A DNA stretch of 64,000 nt from Aurantiacibacter gangjinensis. Lineage in GTDB: Bacteria; Pseudomonadota; Alphaproteobacteria; Sphingomonadales; Sphingomonadaceae. Position 1 is the stretch's first letter. Every line of letters starts with the position of its first letter. A program made the position numbers and the translations under genes. The notes under the pieces are model-generated. The model searched no databases, was not told where the DNA came from, and worked only from the letters and a program-made list of their open reading frames with translations. Of this stretch, positions 40,760 to 52,139 are shown piece by piece. The stretch is taken from the NCBI RefSeq assembly GCF_001886695.1, contig NZ_CP018097.1:1817001-1881000 (forward strand). Reading direction: 5' to 3'.

Positions 40760-41797
40760 ATGCGCGTTGACCTTTTCGATTTCGACCTCCCGCAAGAGCT
40801 GATCGCTTTGCGCCCCGCGCGTCCGCGCGACACGGCGCGGATGCTGGTGGTGGAGGGCGATGCGCCCTTCGCGGATTGCGGTGTGCTGGACCTACCGCAG
40901 ATCCTGCGTGAGGGCGATGTGCTGGTGTTCAACGATACCCGCGTCATTCCCGCGCAACTGGAAGGCCGACGCGGGGAAGCGAAGATAGGCGCGACGCTGC
41001 ACAAGCGGCTCGACCTGCGCCGCTGGCAGGCGTTCATCCGCAACGCGAAGCGTCTGAAGGAAGGCGACACCGTCGAATTCGGCGCGAATGTCACCGCCAC
41101 TGCGGAAGAGCGTCACGCCGATGGCAGTTTCACGCTGGCATTCCATGGGGACGAACCCGTCGAAGTGCTGCTGGAGCGGGCAGGGCGCATGCCACTGCCG
41201 CCCTATATCGCGGGCAAGCGCGACACCGACGCGCAGGACCGCGAGGATTACCAGACCATGTTTGCGGAAAAGGACGGCGCCGTTGCCGCCCCTACCGCCG
41301 CCCTGCATTTCACCGACCGATTGATCGCCGCGCTGGACGAGGCCGGCGTGAAGCGCGAAACGCTCACCCTGCATGTAGGCGCGGGCACCTTCCTGCCGGT
41401 GAAAGCCGATGATACCGACGATCACCAAATGCATTCCGAATGGGGCACGATCGATGCCGCGACAGCCGAGCGGTTGAACGGCGCGCGCGCTGCCGGTGGC
41501 AGGCTGATCGCGGTCGGCACCACCAGCCTACGCCTGCTGGAAAGCGCGGCTGGCGAAGACGGCACGATCCGCCCCTTCGCCGACGATACGGACATTTTTA
41601 TCACTCCGGGCTATCGCTTCCGCGCGGTGGACGGGCTGATGACCAATTTCCACTTGCCCAAGAGCACGCTGATGATGCTCGTCTCCGCCCTGATGGGCCG
41701 CGAGCGCATGCAGGCGGTCTATGCCCATGCGATTGCGCAGAAGTATCGCTTCTACAGCTATGGCGACTCCAGCCTGCTGTTGCCGGCGCGAGATTAG
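40760..41797 (+). CDS. queA: tRNA preQ1(34) S-adenosylmethionine ribosyltransferase-isomerase
   Basis: Converts preQ1 in tRNA to epoxyqueuosine. The 345-aa protein has [52 protein letters not shown] and [20 protein letters not shown]. Start at ATG 40760. The partner enzyme Tgt is 3.5 kb downstream on the same strand. Confidence 0.96.
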   Translation: MRVDLFDFDLPQELIALRPARPRDTARMLVVEGDAPFADCGVLDLPQILREGDVLVFNDTRVIPAQLEGRRGEAKIGATLHKRLDLRRWQAFIRNAKRLKEGDTVEFGANVTATAEERHADGSFTLAFHGDEPVEVLLERAGRMPLPPYIAGKRDTDAQDREDYQTMFAEKDGAVAAPTAALHFTDRLIAALDEAGVKRETLTLHVGAGTFLPVKADDTDDHQMHSEWGTIDAATAERLNGARAAGGRLIAVGTTSLRLLESAAGEDGTIRPFADDTDIFITPGYRFRAVDGLMTNFHLPKSTLMMLVSALMGRERMQAVYAHAIAQKYRFYSYGDSSLLLPARD

Positions 41798-41837
41798 TTC
41801 GCTTGTAAAACCGACCTTGCAGGGCAATGTCGTGGGC

Positions 41838-42785
41838 ATGACCGATCCCATCCTCGACATTCGCGACCTCGAAAAGACGTATGACGGCGGCGTGAAAGCG
41901 CTGGGCGGGGTCGACCTAACCATCCGCGCCGGAGAAATTTTCGCGCTGCTCGGGCCCAATGGCGCGGGCAAGACGACGCTGATCGGCGCGGTGTGCGGCA
42001 TGGTGCGACCGACCGGCGGCACGATCCGCGCCTTCGGCATGGATATGGCGACACATTGGAAAGCGGCGCGCAAAGATATCGGGCTGGTTCCGCAAGAGCT
42101 CAGCTTCGACATGTTCGATACCGTCATCCGGCAGGTGCGCTTCTCGCGCGGCATGTTCGGCTGCCCACCGGACGAGGCGGTGATCGAGGACATCCTGAAA
42201 AGCCTTAGCCTTTGGGACAAGCGCGATTCGCAGATCCGCGAGCTGTCGGGCGGGATGAAGCGGCGCGTAATGATCGCCAAGGCGCTGTCGCATGATCCCA
42301 AGCTGCTGTTCCTCGACGAGCCGACCGCGGGTGTTGATGTGGAATTGCGGCGCGACATGTGGCGGCAGATCGATGCGCTGCGCACCCGCGGCGTCACCAT
42401 CATCCTCACCACGCACTACATCGAGGAAGCCGAGGAGATGGCCGACCGCGTCGGCGTGATCAGCAAGGGCCGCATCCTGCTGGTGGACGACAAGGATGCG
42501 ATCATGGCCAAGTTGGGACGCACAGAAGCGCATTTCGACATGGAGCCGCGGCTTGCGGACATTCCCGCCTCCCTCTCGCGTTTCCCAGTGCATCTGGAAG
42601 AGGGTGGCAAGCGCCTCGTCTATCGCGGGGGCGACGGTACGGGGAAGGGCAAGCGCGAGGTTGCCGAACTCGCGCAGATCATGGCGCGCGAAGGGATCGG
42701 CTATGCCGGGCTCGACACGAAGGAAAGCAGCCTGGAGGATATCTTCGTCGACTTGCTGAACGAGCCGACGGAGGAAGCGGCATGA
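41838..42785 (+). CDS. ABC transporter ATP-binding protein (ABC-2 exporter)
   Basis: A 315-aa ATPase: Walker A GPNGAGKTT, signature LSGGMKRRVMIAKAL, Walker B LLFLDEPTAGVD, switch His in TTHYIEEAEEM. A C-terminal extension of about 80 residues (LEEGGKRLVYRGGDG, SSLEDIFVDL) is typical of exporter ATPases of the YadG/CcmA group. The stop overlaps the permease start (ATGA). Substrate unknown; polysaccharide, lipid or drug export are possible. Confidence 0.92.
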   Translation: MTDPILDIRDLEKTYDGGVKALGGVDLTIRAGEIFALLGPNGAGKTTLIGAVCGMVRPTGGTIRAFGMDMATHWKAARKDIGLVPQELSFDMFDTVIRQVRFSRGMFGCPPDEAVIEDILKSLSLWDKRDSQIRELSGGMKRRVMIAKALSHDPKLLFLDEPTAGVDVELRRDMWRQIDALRTRGVTIILTTHYIEEAEEMADRVGVISKGRILLVDDKDAIMAKLGRTEAHFDMEPRLADIPASLSRFPVHLEEGGKRLVYRGGDGTGKGKREVAELAQIMAREGIGYAGLDTKESSLEDIFVDLLNEPTEEAA

Positions 42786-43549
42786 TTTTCAACGCGCGCG
42801 GCGCCTACGCCATTTTCAAGAATGAGCTGATGCGCATGTTCCGCACGGCTTTCGGCTCCATCCTCTCGCCGGTCATCACCACATCGCTTTATCTCGTGGT
42901 CTTCGGCGCGGCCATGTCGGAGCGTGTGGAGACCGATATCGGCGTGCCCTACGGCGCGTTCATCGTTCCGGGCCTGCTAATGCTGACGCTGCTGTCCGAA
43001 AGCACCAGCAATGCGAGCTTCGGGATCTACATGCCCAAATTTACCGGTGCGATATACGAGCTGTTGTCGGCACCCGTTGGCGTGGTGGAGACGCTGATTG
43101 GCTTCGTCGGCGCGGCAGCGGTCAAATCGCTGATCCTGGCAGCCATCATCCTCGGCACGGCGGCGCTGATCGTCGATTACCAGATCGCCTACCCGCTCCT
43201 CGCCTTCGGCTATATCCTGCTGGTGGCGGCCACCTTCTCACTGCTGGGCTTCATCATCGGACTGTGGGCGAACAGCTTCGAGAAGCTGCAGATCATCCCG
43301 CTATTGGTGCTGATGCCTCTCACCTTCCTCGGCGGTACTTTCTATTCGATCGACGTCCTGCCCGAGCCATGGCGCTCGGTCTCGCTCATCAATCCCGTCG
43401 TCTATCTCGTGAACGGATTGCGCTGGACGTTCCTGGGCGAAAGCGACTTTCCCATCGCGCTCAGTTTCGGGATGACGATGATTTTCCTGCTGTTGTGTAT
43501 TGGCATCATATGGTGGATTTTCAGGACGGGTTGGCGCCTTCGCGATTGA
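42782..43549 (+). CDS. ABC-2 type permease
   Basis: A 255-aa membrane protein with six helices of the ABC-2 fold; PLTFLGGTFYSIDVLPEPWR is the family motif near the C-terminus. Paired with the preceding ATPase (4-nt overlap), matching the YadG/YadH type of two-component exporter. Confidence 0.92.
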   Translation: MIFNARGAYAIFKNELMRMFRTAFGSILSPVITTSLYLVVFGAAMSERVETDIGVPYGAFIVPGLLMLTLLSESTSNASFGIYMPKFTGAIYELLSAPVGVVETLIGFVGAAAVKSLILAAIILGTAALIVDYQIAYPLLAFGYILLVAATFSLLGFIIGLWANSFEKLQIIPLLVLMPLTFLGGTFYSIDVLPEPWRSVSLINPVVYLVNGLRWTFLGESDFPIALSFGMTMIFLLLCIGIIWWIFRTGWRLRD

Positions 43550-43610
43550 ATCTGCACATTGCGCGACCATTTGGTTCACCGCCGCGCAACATCAGGCGGC
43601 TCAAAAACCA

Positions 43611-43633
43611 GCATCCCGTCAGGTTCGGGATGC
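43611..43633 (+). other. 5'-UTR hairpin before the outer-membrane protein gene
   Basis: GCATCCCG and CGGGATGC pair perfectly (8 bp) around TCAGGTT, 16 nt before the ATG at 43650, leaving TTGAGGAA exposed as ribosome site. Without a T tract it is more likely a stabilising leader hairpin than a terminator. Confidence 0.5.
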
Positions 43634-43649
43634 AATTGAGGAATACTAA

Positions 43650-44219
43650 ATGAAAAAGACCATCGCTTCCATCGCTCTTGCTGGCGCCGCCATGGCCCTG
43701 CCTGCTGCCGCCCATGCACAGGACGCTGGCGCAGACATCACCATCGGCGTCTCCGGCGGCTATCACGATCTCGGCGTCGACGGCGACGTTGAAGATGCCT
43801 TCCCCGGTGCCGAAATCGACGATGGCAGCGCCATCATCGGCGGCTTCATCGCTGCCGACTTCCTTGTGAGCGAAAATGTCTTCATCGGTGCGGAAGGTAA
43901 CTACCATTTCGGCACCGGCGCCATCGACAGCGAATACGGCGCTTCGATCCGCCTCGGTGTGACCGATGCGGGCGGCGCGAAGTATTATGTTCGCGGCGGC
44001 TATCAGGAAGTCGAGCTGGATTACGCCGAAATCATCACGGTCGACGGCATCACCTTCGACGACGATGACTTCATCGGTCTCGACGACACCGAAGGCGATT
44101 ACCTGGTCGGCGCCGGCGTCGAGTTCCCCATGGGTGAAAGCACCATGCTGCGTGTGAACCTCGACACGATCAGCTTCGATACCGTTCGCGCAACGGCAGG
44201 CTTCGCCTTCCGCTTCTGA
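43650..44219 (+). CDS. outer-membrane beta-barrel protein (porin/opacity type)
   Basis: A 189-aa secreted barrel: signal peptide ending AHA-Q, alternating amphipathic strands rich in Gly/Asp, and a C-terminal strand ending FAFRF with the outer-membrane Phe. Eight-stranded OmpA/Opa-like barrel by length. It has its own leader hairpin and a strong terminator, suggesting a separate, well-expressed transcript. Confidence 0.85.
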   Translation: MKKTIASIALAGAAMALPAAAHAQDAGADITIGVSGGYHDLGVDGDVEDAFPGAEIDDGSAIIGGFIAADFLVSENVFIGAEGNYHFGTGAIDSEYGASIRLGVTDAGGAKYYVRGGYQEVELDYAEIITVDGITFDDDDFIGLDDTEGDYLVGAGVEFPMGESTMLRVNLDTISFDTVRATAGFAFRF

Positions 44220-44241
44220 TCGCGGCATAAAGAGCCAATCG

Positions 44242-44273
44242 AGGGGCGGGGCAGCAATGCCTCGCCCCTTTTA
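44242..44273 (+). terminator. intrinsic terminator
   Basis: GGGGCGGGGC (44243-44252) pairs with GCCTCGCCCC (44259-44268, one G-T pair) followed by TTTTATTT, 22 nt after the barrel gene. Confidence 0.9.
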
Positions 44274-44310
44274 TTTGCGCGCCGGGAAACGAGACGTTAG
44301 CAGGCGCAGC

Positions 44311-46403
<2,093 letters not shown>

Positions 46404-46406
46404 AGA

Positions 46407-46571
46407 TCAGGGCTTCTGACGCATTTCCAGGACCGTGCCGCGATAGGCGACGAAGCGACCGGCGCTGTCGAGAAAGCCCGCGCCTATACGCTCTGCGAAG
46501 GCTTGTGCCTGCGACAGCCTGTCATACCATTTTCCGCGGCGTTGCGGGGTTACGAAACGGTATTGCGTCAT
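46407..46571 (-). CDS. small basic protein (54 aa), unknown
   Basis: An ORF of 54 codons, start ATG 46571, stop TGA 46409-46407. The peptide begins MTQYRFVTPQRRGKWYDRL and continues with an Ala/Gln helix and FLDSAGRFVAYRGTVLEMRQ. Aromatic and basic composition and the clean fit between tgt and the rpsD terminator make it a probable gene. GGGAG lies a little far upstream (about 13 nt). No known domain. Confidence 0.55.
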   Translation of the reverse strand: MTQYRFVTPQRRGKWYDRLSQAQAFAERIGAGFLDSAGRFVAYRGTVLEMRQKP

Positions 46572-46631
46572 AGCAGATATGAAACTCCCAACTCGGCCCG
46601 GCGGTTCCGACTAAACGTTTGTCAACAAACG

Positions 46632-46660
46632 AAAAGGGCGGCCCAATCGGACCGCCCTTT
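46632..46660 (-). terminator. rpsD terminator
   Basis: AAAGGGCGG pairs with CCGCCCTTT (9 bp plus 2 inner pairs), TTTT follows on the minus strand; about 20 nt after the rpsD stop. Confidence 0.9.
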
Positions 46661-46681
46661 CGCATTACCGGACCGGCTGGA

Positions 46682-47296
46682 TCAGCGCGAGTAGAACTCG
46701 ACGACCAGGTTCGGTTCCATGGTGACCGGATAGGGCACCTCGTCCAGCGAGGGCACGCGCGTGAAGGTCACGCTGTCATTGCCTTCGGTGGACACGTAGT
46801 CGGGAATCTCGCGCTCGGGCAGGCTCTGCGCTTCGATGATCAGCGCCATTTCCTTGGCCTTGTCGCCCAGCGAGATCACGTCGCCTACATCGCAGCGACG
46901 CGAAGCGATGTTGCACTTCACACCGTTCACCTTGATGTGGCCGTGCGACACGATCTGGCGCGCGGCAAAGATCGTCGGCGCGAACTTGGCGCGGTACACG
47001 ATCATGTCGAGGCGACGCTCCAGCAGGCCGATCAGGTTCTGGCCGGTGTCACCCTTCAGGCGGGTGGCATCCTTGTAGGTGGCGCGGAACTGCTTTTCGG
47101 TCACATCGCCGTAATAGCCCTTCAGCTTCTGCTTGGCGCGCAGCTGCAGGCCGAAATCGGACATCTTGCCCTTGCGACGCTGGCCGTGCTGCCCGGGGCC
47201 GTAGGACCGCTTGTTGACCGGAGAATTGGGACGACCCCAGATGTTTTCGCCCATCCGGCGGTCGAGTTTGTGCTTGGCGCGGGTGCGCTTCGACAT
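46682..47296 (-). CDS. rpsD: 30S ribosomal protein S4
   Basis: A 204-aa primary 16S rRNA-binding protein. [16 protein letters not shown] and [20 protein letters not shown] at the N-terminus, then an S4 RNA-binding domain ([40 protein letters not shown]). Length is standard for alphaproteobacteria. It stands alone, outside the main ribosomal operons, with its own promoter and terminator. Confidence 0.97.
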   Translation of the reverse strand: MSKRTRAKHKLDRRMGENIWGRPNSPVNKRSYGPGQHGQRRKGKMSDFGLQLRAKQKLKGYYGDVTEKQFRATYKDATRLKGDTGQNLIGLLERRLDMIVYRAKFAPTIFAARQIVSHGHIKVNGVKCNIASRRCDVGDVISLGDKAKEMALIIEAQSLPEREIPDYVSTEGNDSVTFTRVPSLDEVPYPVTMEPNLVVEFYSR

Positions 47297-47427
47297 ATGT
47301 CACTTCCTTCAATTTGCTGCGGCTACCCCATCGGCAGCCATCCAACCCGGTATCGCACCGCCAGACCTGCTGCCTGGCGCGGCCACCGCTTCACCGGGAT
47401 GCGGGGCCAATAAGTAGCGAAGGCGCG

Positions 47428-47455
47428 CATGTAGCGCGGGCGCGCGCGATGTCAA
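47428..47455 (-). promoter_or_regulatory. rpsD promoter candidate
   Basis: -35 TTGACA (47455-47450) and -10 TACATG (47433-47428), spacer 16 nt. It leaves a leader of about 125 nt before rpsD. Confidence 0.55.
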
Positions 47456-47519
47456 CCAGGATCGCCGTCGAGAGGAATTGCCACTCGACAATGGCGGCCG
47501 GTCGCGGCAGGGGGCGCGC

Positions 47520-47837
47520 ATGACGAAAGCCTACCTCTTGCCCGACGATTGCACCGACATGGCTGAGGTGCGCCGAGGAGTCGATGCGACAGACCGGGAA
47601 CTGATGGAATTGCTCGCCCGCCGCTATGGCTACATGCGCGCAGCCGCCCGCATCAAGACAGTGCGCGGTGCTGTGCGGGACGAGAAGCGCAAGGCCGAAG
47701 TGATCTGCAATGCGCGCGAAGATGCGGCGAAGCGCGGTCTGCCCGCGGATGACCTGTCCGCCATTTGGGACAGGCTTGTAGAAAGCTCGATCGCTTACGA
47801 GATGATCGAATGGGACCGGCTGCGCAACACGCCTTAA
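47520..47837 (+). CDS. chorismate mutase (AroQ class)
   Basis: A 105-aa all-helical mutase: EVRRGVDATDRELMELLARRYGYMRAAARIK gives the first long helix with catalytic Arg, followed by VRDEKRKAEVICNARE and YEMIEW. Converts chorismate to prephenate for Phe/Tyr; related to PchB-type proteins. AGGGGG lies before the ATG. The last 4 nt overlap a convergent gene. Confidence 0.88.
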   Translation: MTKAYLLPDDCTDMAEVRRGVDATDRELMELLARRYGYMRAAARIKTVRGAVRDEKRKAEVICNAREDAAKRGLPADDLSAIWDRLVESSIAYEMIEWDRLRNTP

Positions 47838-48127
47838 TTGCTGTTGTAATACTGCGCTATCATCATGGCGCGCTCGCGCGCGTCGACGGATTCCTGCTGC
47901 GCGATCTCGTCGAACACCTGCTGCCATTCGCCAACCGAAAGGCAGACGCGATCATACTCGCTCGCGTCTTCCGGTAGGTCCAGGCAATGCAATTCCTGCA
48001 CGGCTATCGTCACCATCTGCTCTCGGGCAATATCCGAGATGAATGTTTCAGGCTGGGAGAGGAGGGCATCATCCAGGCCGACCGGCGTGATCATTGCGGC
48101 GGCTGTGGTGACGAAGAGCAAAGTCAT
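47834..48127 (-). CDS. small secreted protein, unknown
   Basis: A 97-aa protein with an N-terminal hydrophobic stretch (about 1-20) that may be a signal peptide; the rest is acidic, with two Cys (48 and 62) that could form a disulfide and a helical C-terminus ending YYNSN. No domain recognised. Convergent overlap of 4 nt with the chorismate mutase gene. Confidence 0.55.
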   Translation of the reverse strand: MTLLFVTTAAAMITPVGLDDALLSQPETFISDIAREQMVTIAVQELHCLDLPEDASEYDRVCLSVGEWQQVFDEIAQQESVDARERAMMIAQYYNSN

Positions 48128-48180
48128 GTCGTTCTCCTATTGCTGCTCACAATGCTGCGCGGCTTCGGATGAACCACCTG

Positions 48181-48915
48181 TTAATCTGCGGTCTTCCGCG
48201 GTGCTCGCTCCAGCGATGACAGCACCCCGCGAAGGGTTCGCACCTCCAAGTGGTTCCAGCCCGGTTTCGTCAGCACGCCGCGTAGCGTCTTACGCGTGGC
48301 ATCGGCGCGGCTTTCAGGGAAAAAATATCCCTTCGGCTCCAGCATTCGCTCAAGATGCCCGATCAGCCCTTCGAGTTCCTGTTGCGGTGCGGGCGGCAAC
48401 AGGTCTTCCTGCGTCGGTACGGTCAGGTCGGCGTGCTTGGACAGCTCATAGGCCACAAGGATCACCGCTTGGGCGAGGTTGAGCGACCCGAATTCCGGAT
48501 TGATGGGCGCAGTGATAATCGTGCGGGCGAGGGCGACGTCGTCGGTTTCGAGGCCTGAGCGCTCGGGCCCGAACAGGATGGCGCTGCGACCTGCCTGTGC
48601 CGGAATGTCACGCGCAGCCTGCTCCGGCGTCTGAACCGGCTTGGTGACGCCGCGCTTGCGAACGGTGGTGGCGTAGACATGCGCGCAGTCTGCCACGGCC
48701 TCCGCCGTAGTGTCGAACACCTCGGCCCGCTCCAGCACGATGTCCGCCCCTGCCGCCGCAGGCCCGGCAGAAGGGTTCGGCCACCCGTCGCGCGGATCGA
48801 CAATGCGCATTTCGGTCAGCCCGAAATTGAGCATGGCCCGCGCGGCCTTGCCGATATTCTCGCCCAGCTGGGGGCGGACGAGAACTATGACGGGTTGTCC
48901 GGCGCTATTTGTCAC
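48181..48915 (-). CDS. TrmH-family RNA methyltransferase (TrmJ-like)
   Basis: A 244-aa SPOUT methyltransferase: [24 protein letters not shown] at the N-terminus, [19 protein letters not shown] and [20 protein letters not shown] form the SAM-binding knot. The C-terminal helices match TrmJ (tRNA Cm/Um32). GTG start at 48915 overlaps the end of nrdR by 11 nt; no in-frame ATG lies near. Confidence 0.88.
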   Translation of the reverse strand: MTNSAGQPVIVLVRPQLGENIGKAARAMLNFGLTEMRIVDPRDGWPNPSAGPAAAGADIVLERAEVFDTTAEAVADCAHVYATTVRKRGVTKPVQTPEQAARDIPAQAGRSAILFGPERSGLETDDVALARTIITAPINPEFGSLNLAQAVILVAYELSKHADLTVPTQEDLLPPAPQQELEGLIGHLERMLEPKGYFFPESRADATRKTLRGVLTKPGWNHLEVRTLRGVLSSLERAPRKTAD

Positions 48916-49375
48916 CGTCGGCGCCCACTTCCTGCACGCTGCTGGCAAATTCCTCGAAATCGCTGGCTTCGCTGAAATCGCGGTAGACGGATGCGAAGCG
49001 GATATAGGCGACCGAATCCAGCTGGCGCAGGCCTTCCATCACCATTTCGCCGATGCGGGAAGAGGCAATCTCCCCTTGTCCGGCGGTCTCCACCTGCCGC
49101 TGGATACCGGATACGAGCTGGTCGATCCGTTCCTGTTCGACGCCGCGCTTGCGGCAGGCAAGGGCAACGGATTGCTCGATCTTCGCTCGGTCGAAAGCCT
49201 CGCGCCGGTCGCCGGATTTCACGATGGTGACGTCGCGAAGCTGAACACGCTCGAACGTCGTAAACCGCGCTCCGCAGCCTTCGCACTGGCGGCGGCGGCG
49301 GATGGCGGTGTTGTCTTCGGTAGGGCGCGAATCCTTTACCTGGCTGTCGTCATGCGCGCAGTACGGACATCGCAT
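48905..49375 (-). CDS. nrdR: transcriptional repressor NrdR
   Basis: Nucleotide-sensing repressor of ribonucleotide reductase genes. The 156-aa protein has the zinc ribbon Cys3, Cys6, Cys31, Cys34 and the ATP-cone starting [18 protein letters not shown]. Sits in the common alphaproteobacterial glyA-nrdR order. Confidence 0.96.
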   Translation of the reverse strand: MRCPYCAHDDSQVKDSRPTEDNTAIRRRRQCEGCGARFTTFERVQLRDVTIVKSGDRREAFDRAKIEQSVALACRKRGVEQERIDQLVSGIQRQVETAGQGEIASSRIGEMVMEGLRQLDSVAYIRFASVYRDFSEASDFEEFASSVQEVGADGDK

Positions 49376-49381
49376 AAGGCG

Positions 49382-49603
49382 TTAGGGCCGCACGCGCTTG
49401 TAGAGCATGTAGCCCGCGCCTGCGATCAGGCCGACCGGCCATGTCACCACCGGCAGCACACCACCGGCGATGGCGCCGATGGCAGCGCCGGTCAGCACCG
49501 GCTTGGTGGAGGGATGCGACAGGCCTTCGCGGCCCATGTCCTTCGCTTCGTCCACGGCGTCTGCCAGGATGCGATTGTCGATCGGCTTTTCAGGGTCGGT
49601 CAT
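49382..49603 (-). CDS. small membrane protein, unknown
   Basis: A 73-aa protein with an acidic N-terminal half and one Gly/Ala-rich hydrophobic hairpin (about 37-69, GAAIGAIAGGVLPVVTWPVG) ending YKRVRP. Located between glyA (3 nt) and nrdR (6 nt), so it belongs to the same operon. No family recognised. Confidence 0.7.
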   Translation of the reverse strand: MTDPEKPIDNRILADAVDEAKDMGREGLSHPSTKPVLTGAAIGAIAGGVLPVVTWPVGLIAGAGYMLYKRVRP

Positions 49604-49606
49604 GGG

Positions 49607-50914
49607 TCAGTCTCCGGGATAAACAGGAAAGGCCGAACATAGTGCGCTCACTTCGCCGCGCACGCTTTCTTCGACCTGTGCGTCGCCTTCGTCGCCATTT
49701 TTCGACAAACCGTCGACAACCCGCGCGATCAGTTCGCCCACCTTGCGGAACTCGGCGGGGCCGAAACCGCGCGTCGTGCCCGCCGGCGTGCCGAGGCGGA
49801 TACCGCTGGTGACGAAGGGCGAGCGGCTGTCGAAGGGAATTCCATTTTTGTTGCAGGTGAGCCAGGCGCGGTCGAGGCCCTTTTCAGCTGCCTTGCCGGT
49901 CACGTCCTTCGCCGTGAGATCGACCAGCATGGAATGGTTGTCCGTGCCGCCCGATACGATGCGCAGGCCGTTATCCTCGAGGCTGGCCGCCAGCGCGCGG
50001 GCATTCTCTACCACCGCATGGGCATACGTCTTGAAGTCCGGGCGCAGCGCCTCGCGGAAAGCAACGGCCTTGGCCGCGACGATATGCATAAGCGGGCCGC
50101 CCTGCATGCCGGGGAAGACCGCCATGTTGATGGGCTTGGTGTATGTCTCGTCGTTCCACAGGATCACGCCGGACCGCGGGCCGCGCAAGGACTTGTGCGT
50201 GGTAGTGGTCACCACATCGGCATAGGGGAAGGGCGAGGGATGCGCGCCGCCCGCGACGAGACCGGAAATGTGGCTCATGTCGACCATGAGGTAAGCGCCG
50301 ATCTCGTCTGCAATGTCGCGGAAGGCGGCCCAGTCCCACACGCGCGAATAGGCTGTGCCGCCCGCGATGATGAGCTTGGGCTTATGCTCAAGCGCGGTGG
50401 CACGCACTGCATCCATGTCGATCAGCTCGTCTTCCTGCCGCACGCCATAAGCGACGGGATTGAACCACTTGCCAGACATATTGACGGGCGAGCCGTGAGT
50501 CAGGTGGCCGCCGGAATTAAGGTCCAGCCCCATGAAGGTGTCGCCCGGCTCCAGTAGGGCAAGGAACACCGCCTGGTTCATCTGGCTGCCGGAATTGGGC
50601 TGCACATTGGCAAACTCGCAGCCAAACAGCTCTTTCGCGCGCTCGATCGCCAGCGTTTCGACCACGTCGGCATATTCGCAGCCGCCATAATAGCGTTTGC
50701 CGGGATAGCCCTCGGCATATTTGTTGGTGAAGACGCTGCCCGCCGCTTCCAGCATCGCCTTGGATGCGATGTTTTCCGACGCGATCAGCTCGATCTTGTC
50801 CTGCTGGCGTTTCAGCTCATTATCGATGGCCTGCGCGATTTCGGGATCGGCTTCGGCAAGGCTGTCATGCCAGAAGCGGTCCATGTTCGGGGCGGTGATG
50901 TCCTGGGTAGCCAT
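49607..50914 (-). CDS. glyA: serine hydroxymethyltransferase
   Basis: Interconverts serine and glycine, giving 5,10-methylene-THF. The 435-aa PLP enzyme has [41 protein letters not shown] and the PLP-lysine motif [16 protein letters not shown]. Length typical. Upstream rpiB is 12 nt away, in operon. Confidence 0.97.
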   Translation of the reverse strand: MATQDITAPNMDRFWHDSLAEADPEIAQAIDNELKRQQDKIELIASENIASKAMLEAAGSVFTNKYAEGYPGKRYYGGCEYADVVETLAIERAKELFGCEFANVQPNSGSQMNQAVFLALLEPGDTFMGLDLNSGGHLTHGSPVNMSGKWFNPVAYGVRQEDELIDMDAVRATALEHKPKLIIAGGTAYSRVWDWAAFRDIADEIGAYLMVDMSHISGLVAGGAHPSPFPYADVVTTTTHKSLRGPRSGVILWNDETYTKPINMAVFPGMQGGPLMHIVAAKAVAFREALRPDFKTYAHAVVENARALAASLEDNGLRIVSGGTDNHSMLVDLTAKDVTGKAAEKGLDRAWLTCNKNGIPFDSRSPFVTSGIRLGTPAGTTRGFGPAEFRKVGELIARVVDGLSKNGDEGDAQVEESVRGEVSALCSAFPVYPGD

Positions 50915-50926
50915 TGCTGTGAGCCT

Positions 50927-51358
50927 TTACGATTGGGCGAGCTTGTCCACGCGGCGCTGATGGCGGCCGCCTGCAAATTCTGTTTCGAGGAAAGCGGATA
51001 GGCAGGCCCTGGCCATTTCGCCGCCGGTTAGCCGCGCACCCATGGCGATGCAGTTGGCATCATTGTGCTCGCGGGCGAGCGCTGCAGAAAGCGGCTCCGA
51101 CACCAGCGCGCAGCGGCAGGCAGGGTTGCGGTTGACGGCCATGGAGATGCCGATCCCGCTGCCGCATAACGCCACACCGCGTTCTGCCGTGCCATCGGCA
51201 ACCACATCTGCCAGTTTGCGGCCATAATCGGGATAATCGACGCTTTCGCCCGGTTCTGGGCCGAGATCGGCCACTTCGTGACCCTGTTCGATAAGCCAGT
51301 CGCGCAATTCGGCCTTGAGGTCCGTTGCGGCATGGTCTGAGGCTATGGCGATACGCAT
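50927..51358 (-). CDS. rpiB: ribose 5-phosphate isomerase B
   Basis: A 143-aa isomerase of the RpiB/LacAB fold: MRIAIASDHAATDLK, ESVDYPDYGRKLAD and ALCGSGIGISMAVNR (active-site Cys), then ANCIAMGARLTG. Start 51358; MCHA four codons earlier is possible. First gene of rpiB-glyA. Confidence 0.94.
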   Translation of the reverse strand: MRIAIASDHAATDLKAELRDWLIEQGHEVADLGPEPGESVDYPDYGRKLADVVADGTAERGVALCGSGIGISMAVNRNPACRCALVSEPLSAALAREHNDANCIAMGARLTGGEMARACLSAFLETEFAGGRHQRRVDKLAQS

Positions 51359-51438
51359 GGCATGGCACATAGTCGCAAGCGCCTCGCTCCGCTACCCGTA
51401 AGCGGCGGTTTTGCCCCCGGATTGCACCATTCGCCGAG

Positions 51439-52059
51439 CTAAAGTTTCTGGCGCTTCACCCATTTCCATAATGCCTCGACTTCCTGCGCGGCCTTTCCCG
51501 CAGGGTCGATCTCGGCCGCGACTTCGCCGCTGGCGGAGGAGCGGTGAAAATGCGCCCGCTCGCCGAAGGTGACGGGGCAGGTTTCCAGACCCAGCTCCTT
51601 GGCCTGTGCTTTCGCATCCTCGACCATGCGGGTGGCGTTGGCGGGCACCCCGTTCAGCACCACGAAGGCGGGCTTTCCGGCGTAGCTCACCATATCGGCA
51701 ATGCCCTCCAACGCGTGCAGGTCGAACGCGCGCGGGCGCGTGGGGATCAGCACGAGGTCCGCCGCCTTGATGGCTTCGCGCATAGCCGCTTCTGCATGGG
51801 GCGGCGTGTCGATGACCACGAGATCGACACCCCCTTTCTGCGCCTTGTCGATGGTACGGGCGAGGCGCGCGGGCGGGCTGGTCACGACGGCAGGCAGAAA
51901 ATCGCCGCGCCAGTCTCCCCATGCGGCGGCCGTCGCCTGCGGGTCTGTGTCGATCACGCAGGTCTGTTGCTTCTTGTAAGCGGCGCAGGTGGCAAGATGC
52001 AGAGCAAGCGTGGTCTTTCCGGACCCGCCCTTCTGGCTGACGATGGCGATTATGGGCAT
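51439..52059 (-). CDS. ParA-family ATPase, orphan
   Basis: A 206-aa deviant-Walker ATPase: KGGSGKTT at the N-terminus, CVIDTDPQATAAAWGDWR, VVIDTPPHAEAAMREA and VPANATRM. No ParB or parS-like partner is nearby, so it is probably a plasmid-type or cargo-positioning ParA rather than the chromosomal one. Start 52059 gives the canonical N-terminus; an in-frame ATG coupled to the preceding stop would add 27 residues. Confidence 0.85.
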   Translation of the reverse strand: MPIIAIVSQKGGSGKTTLALHLATCAAYKKQQTCVIDTDPQATAAAWGDWRGDFLPAVVTSPPARLARTIDKAQKGGVDLVVIDTPPHAEAAMREAIKAADLVLIPTRPRAFDLHALEGIADMVSYAGKPAFVVLNGVPANATRMVEDAKAQAKELGLETCPVTFGERAHFHRSSASGEVAAEIDPAGKAAQEVEALWKWVKRQKL

Positions 52060-52139
52060 GCGGACAAGGCTCCGGAAGCGGTGTTGCGGTTCTGTCCTCT
52101 CCGACCATGCCGTCTGCCACAGCTGGCTGGCGGTGTCCA

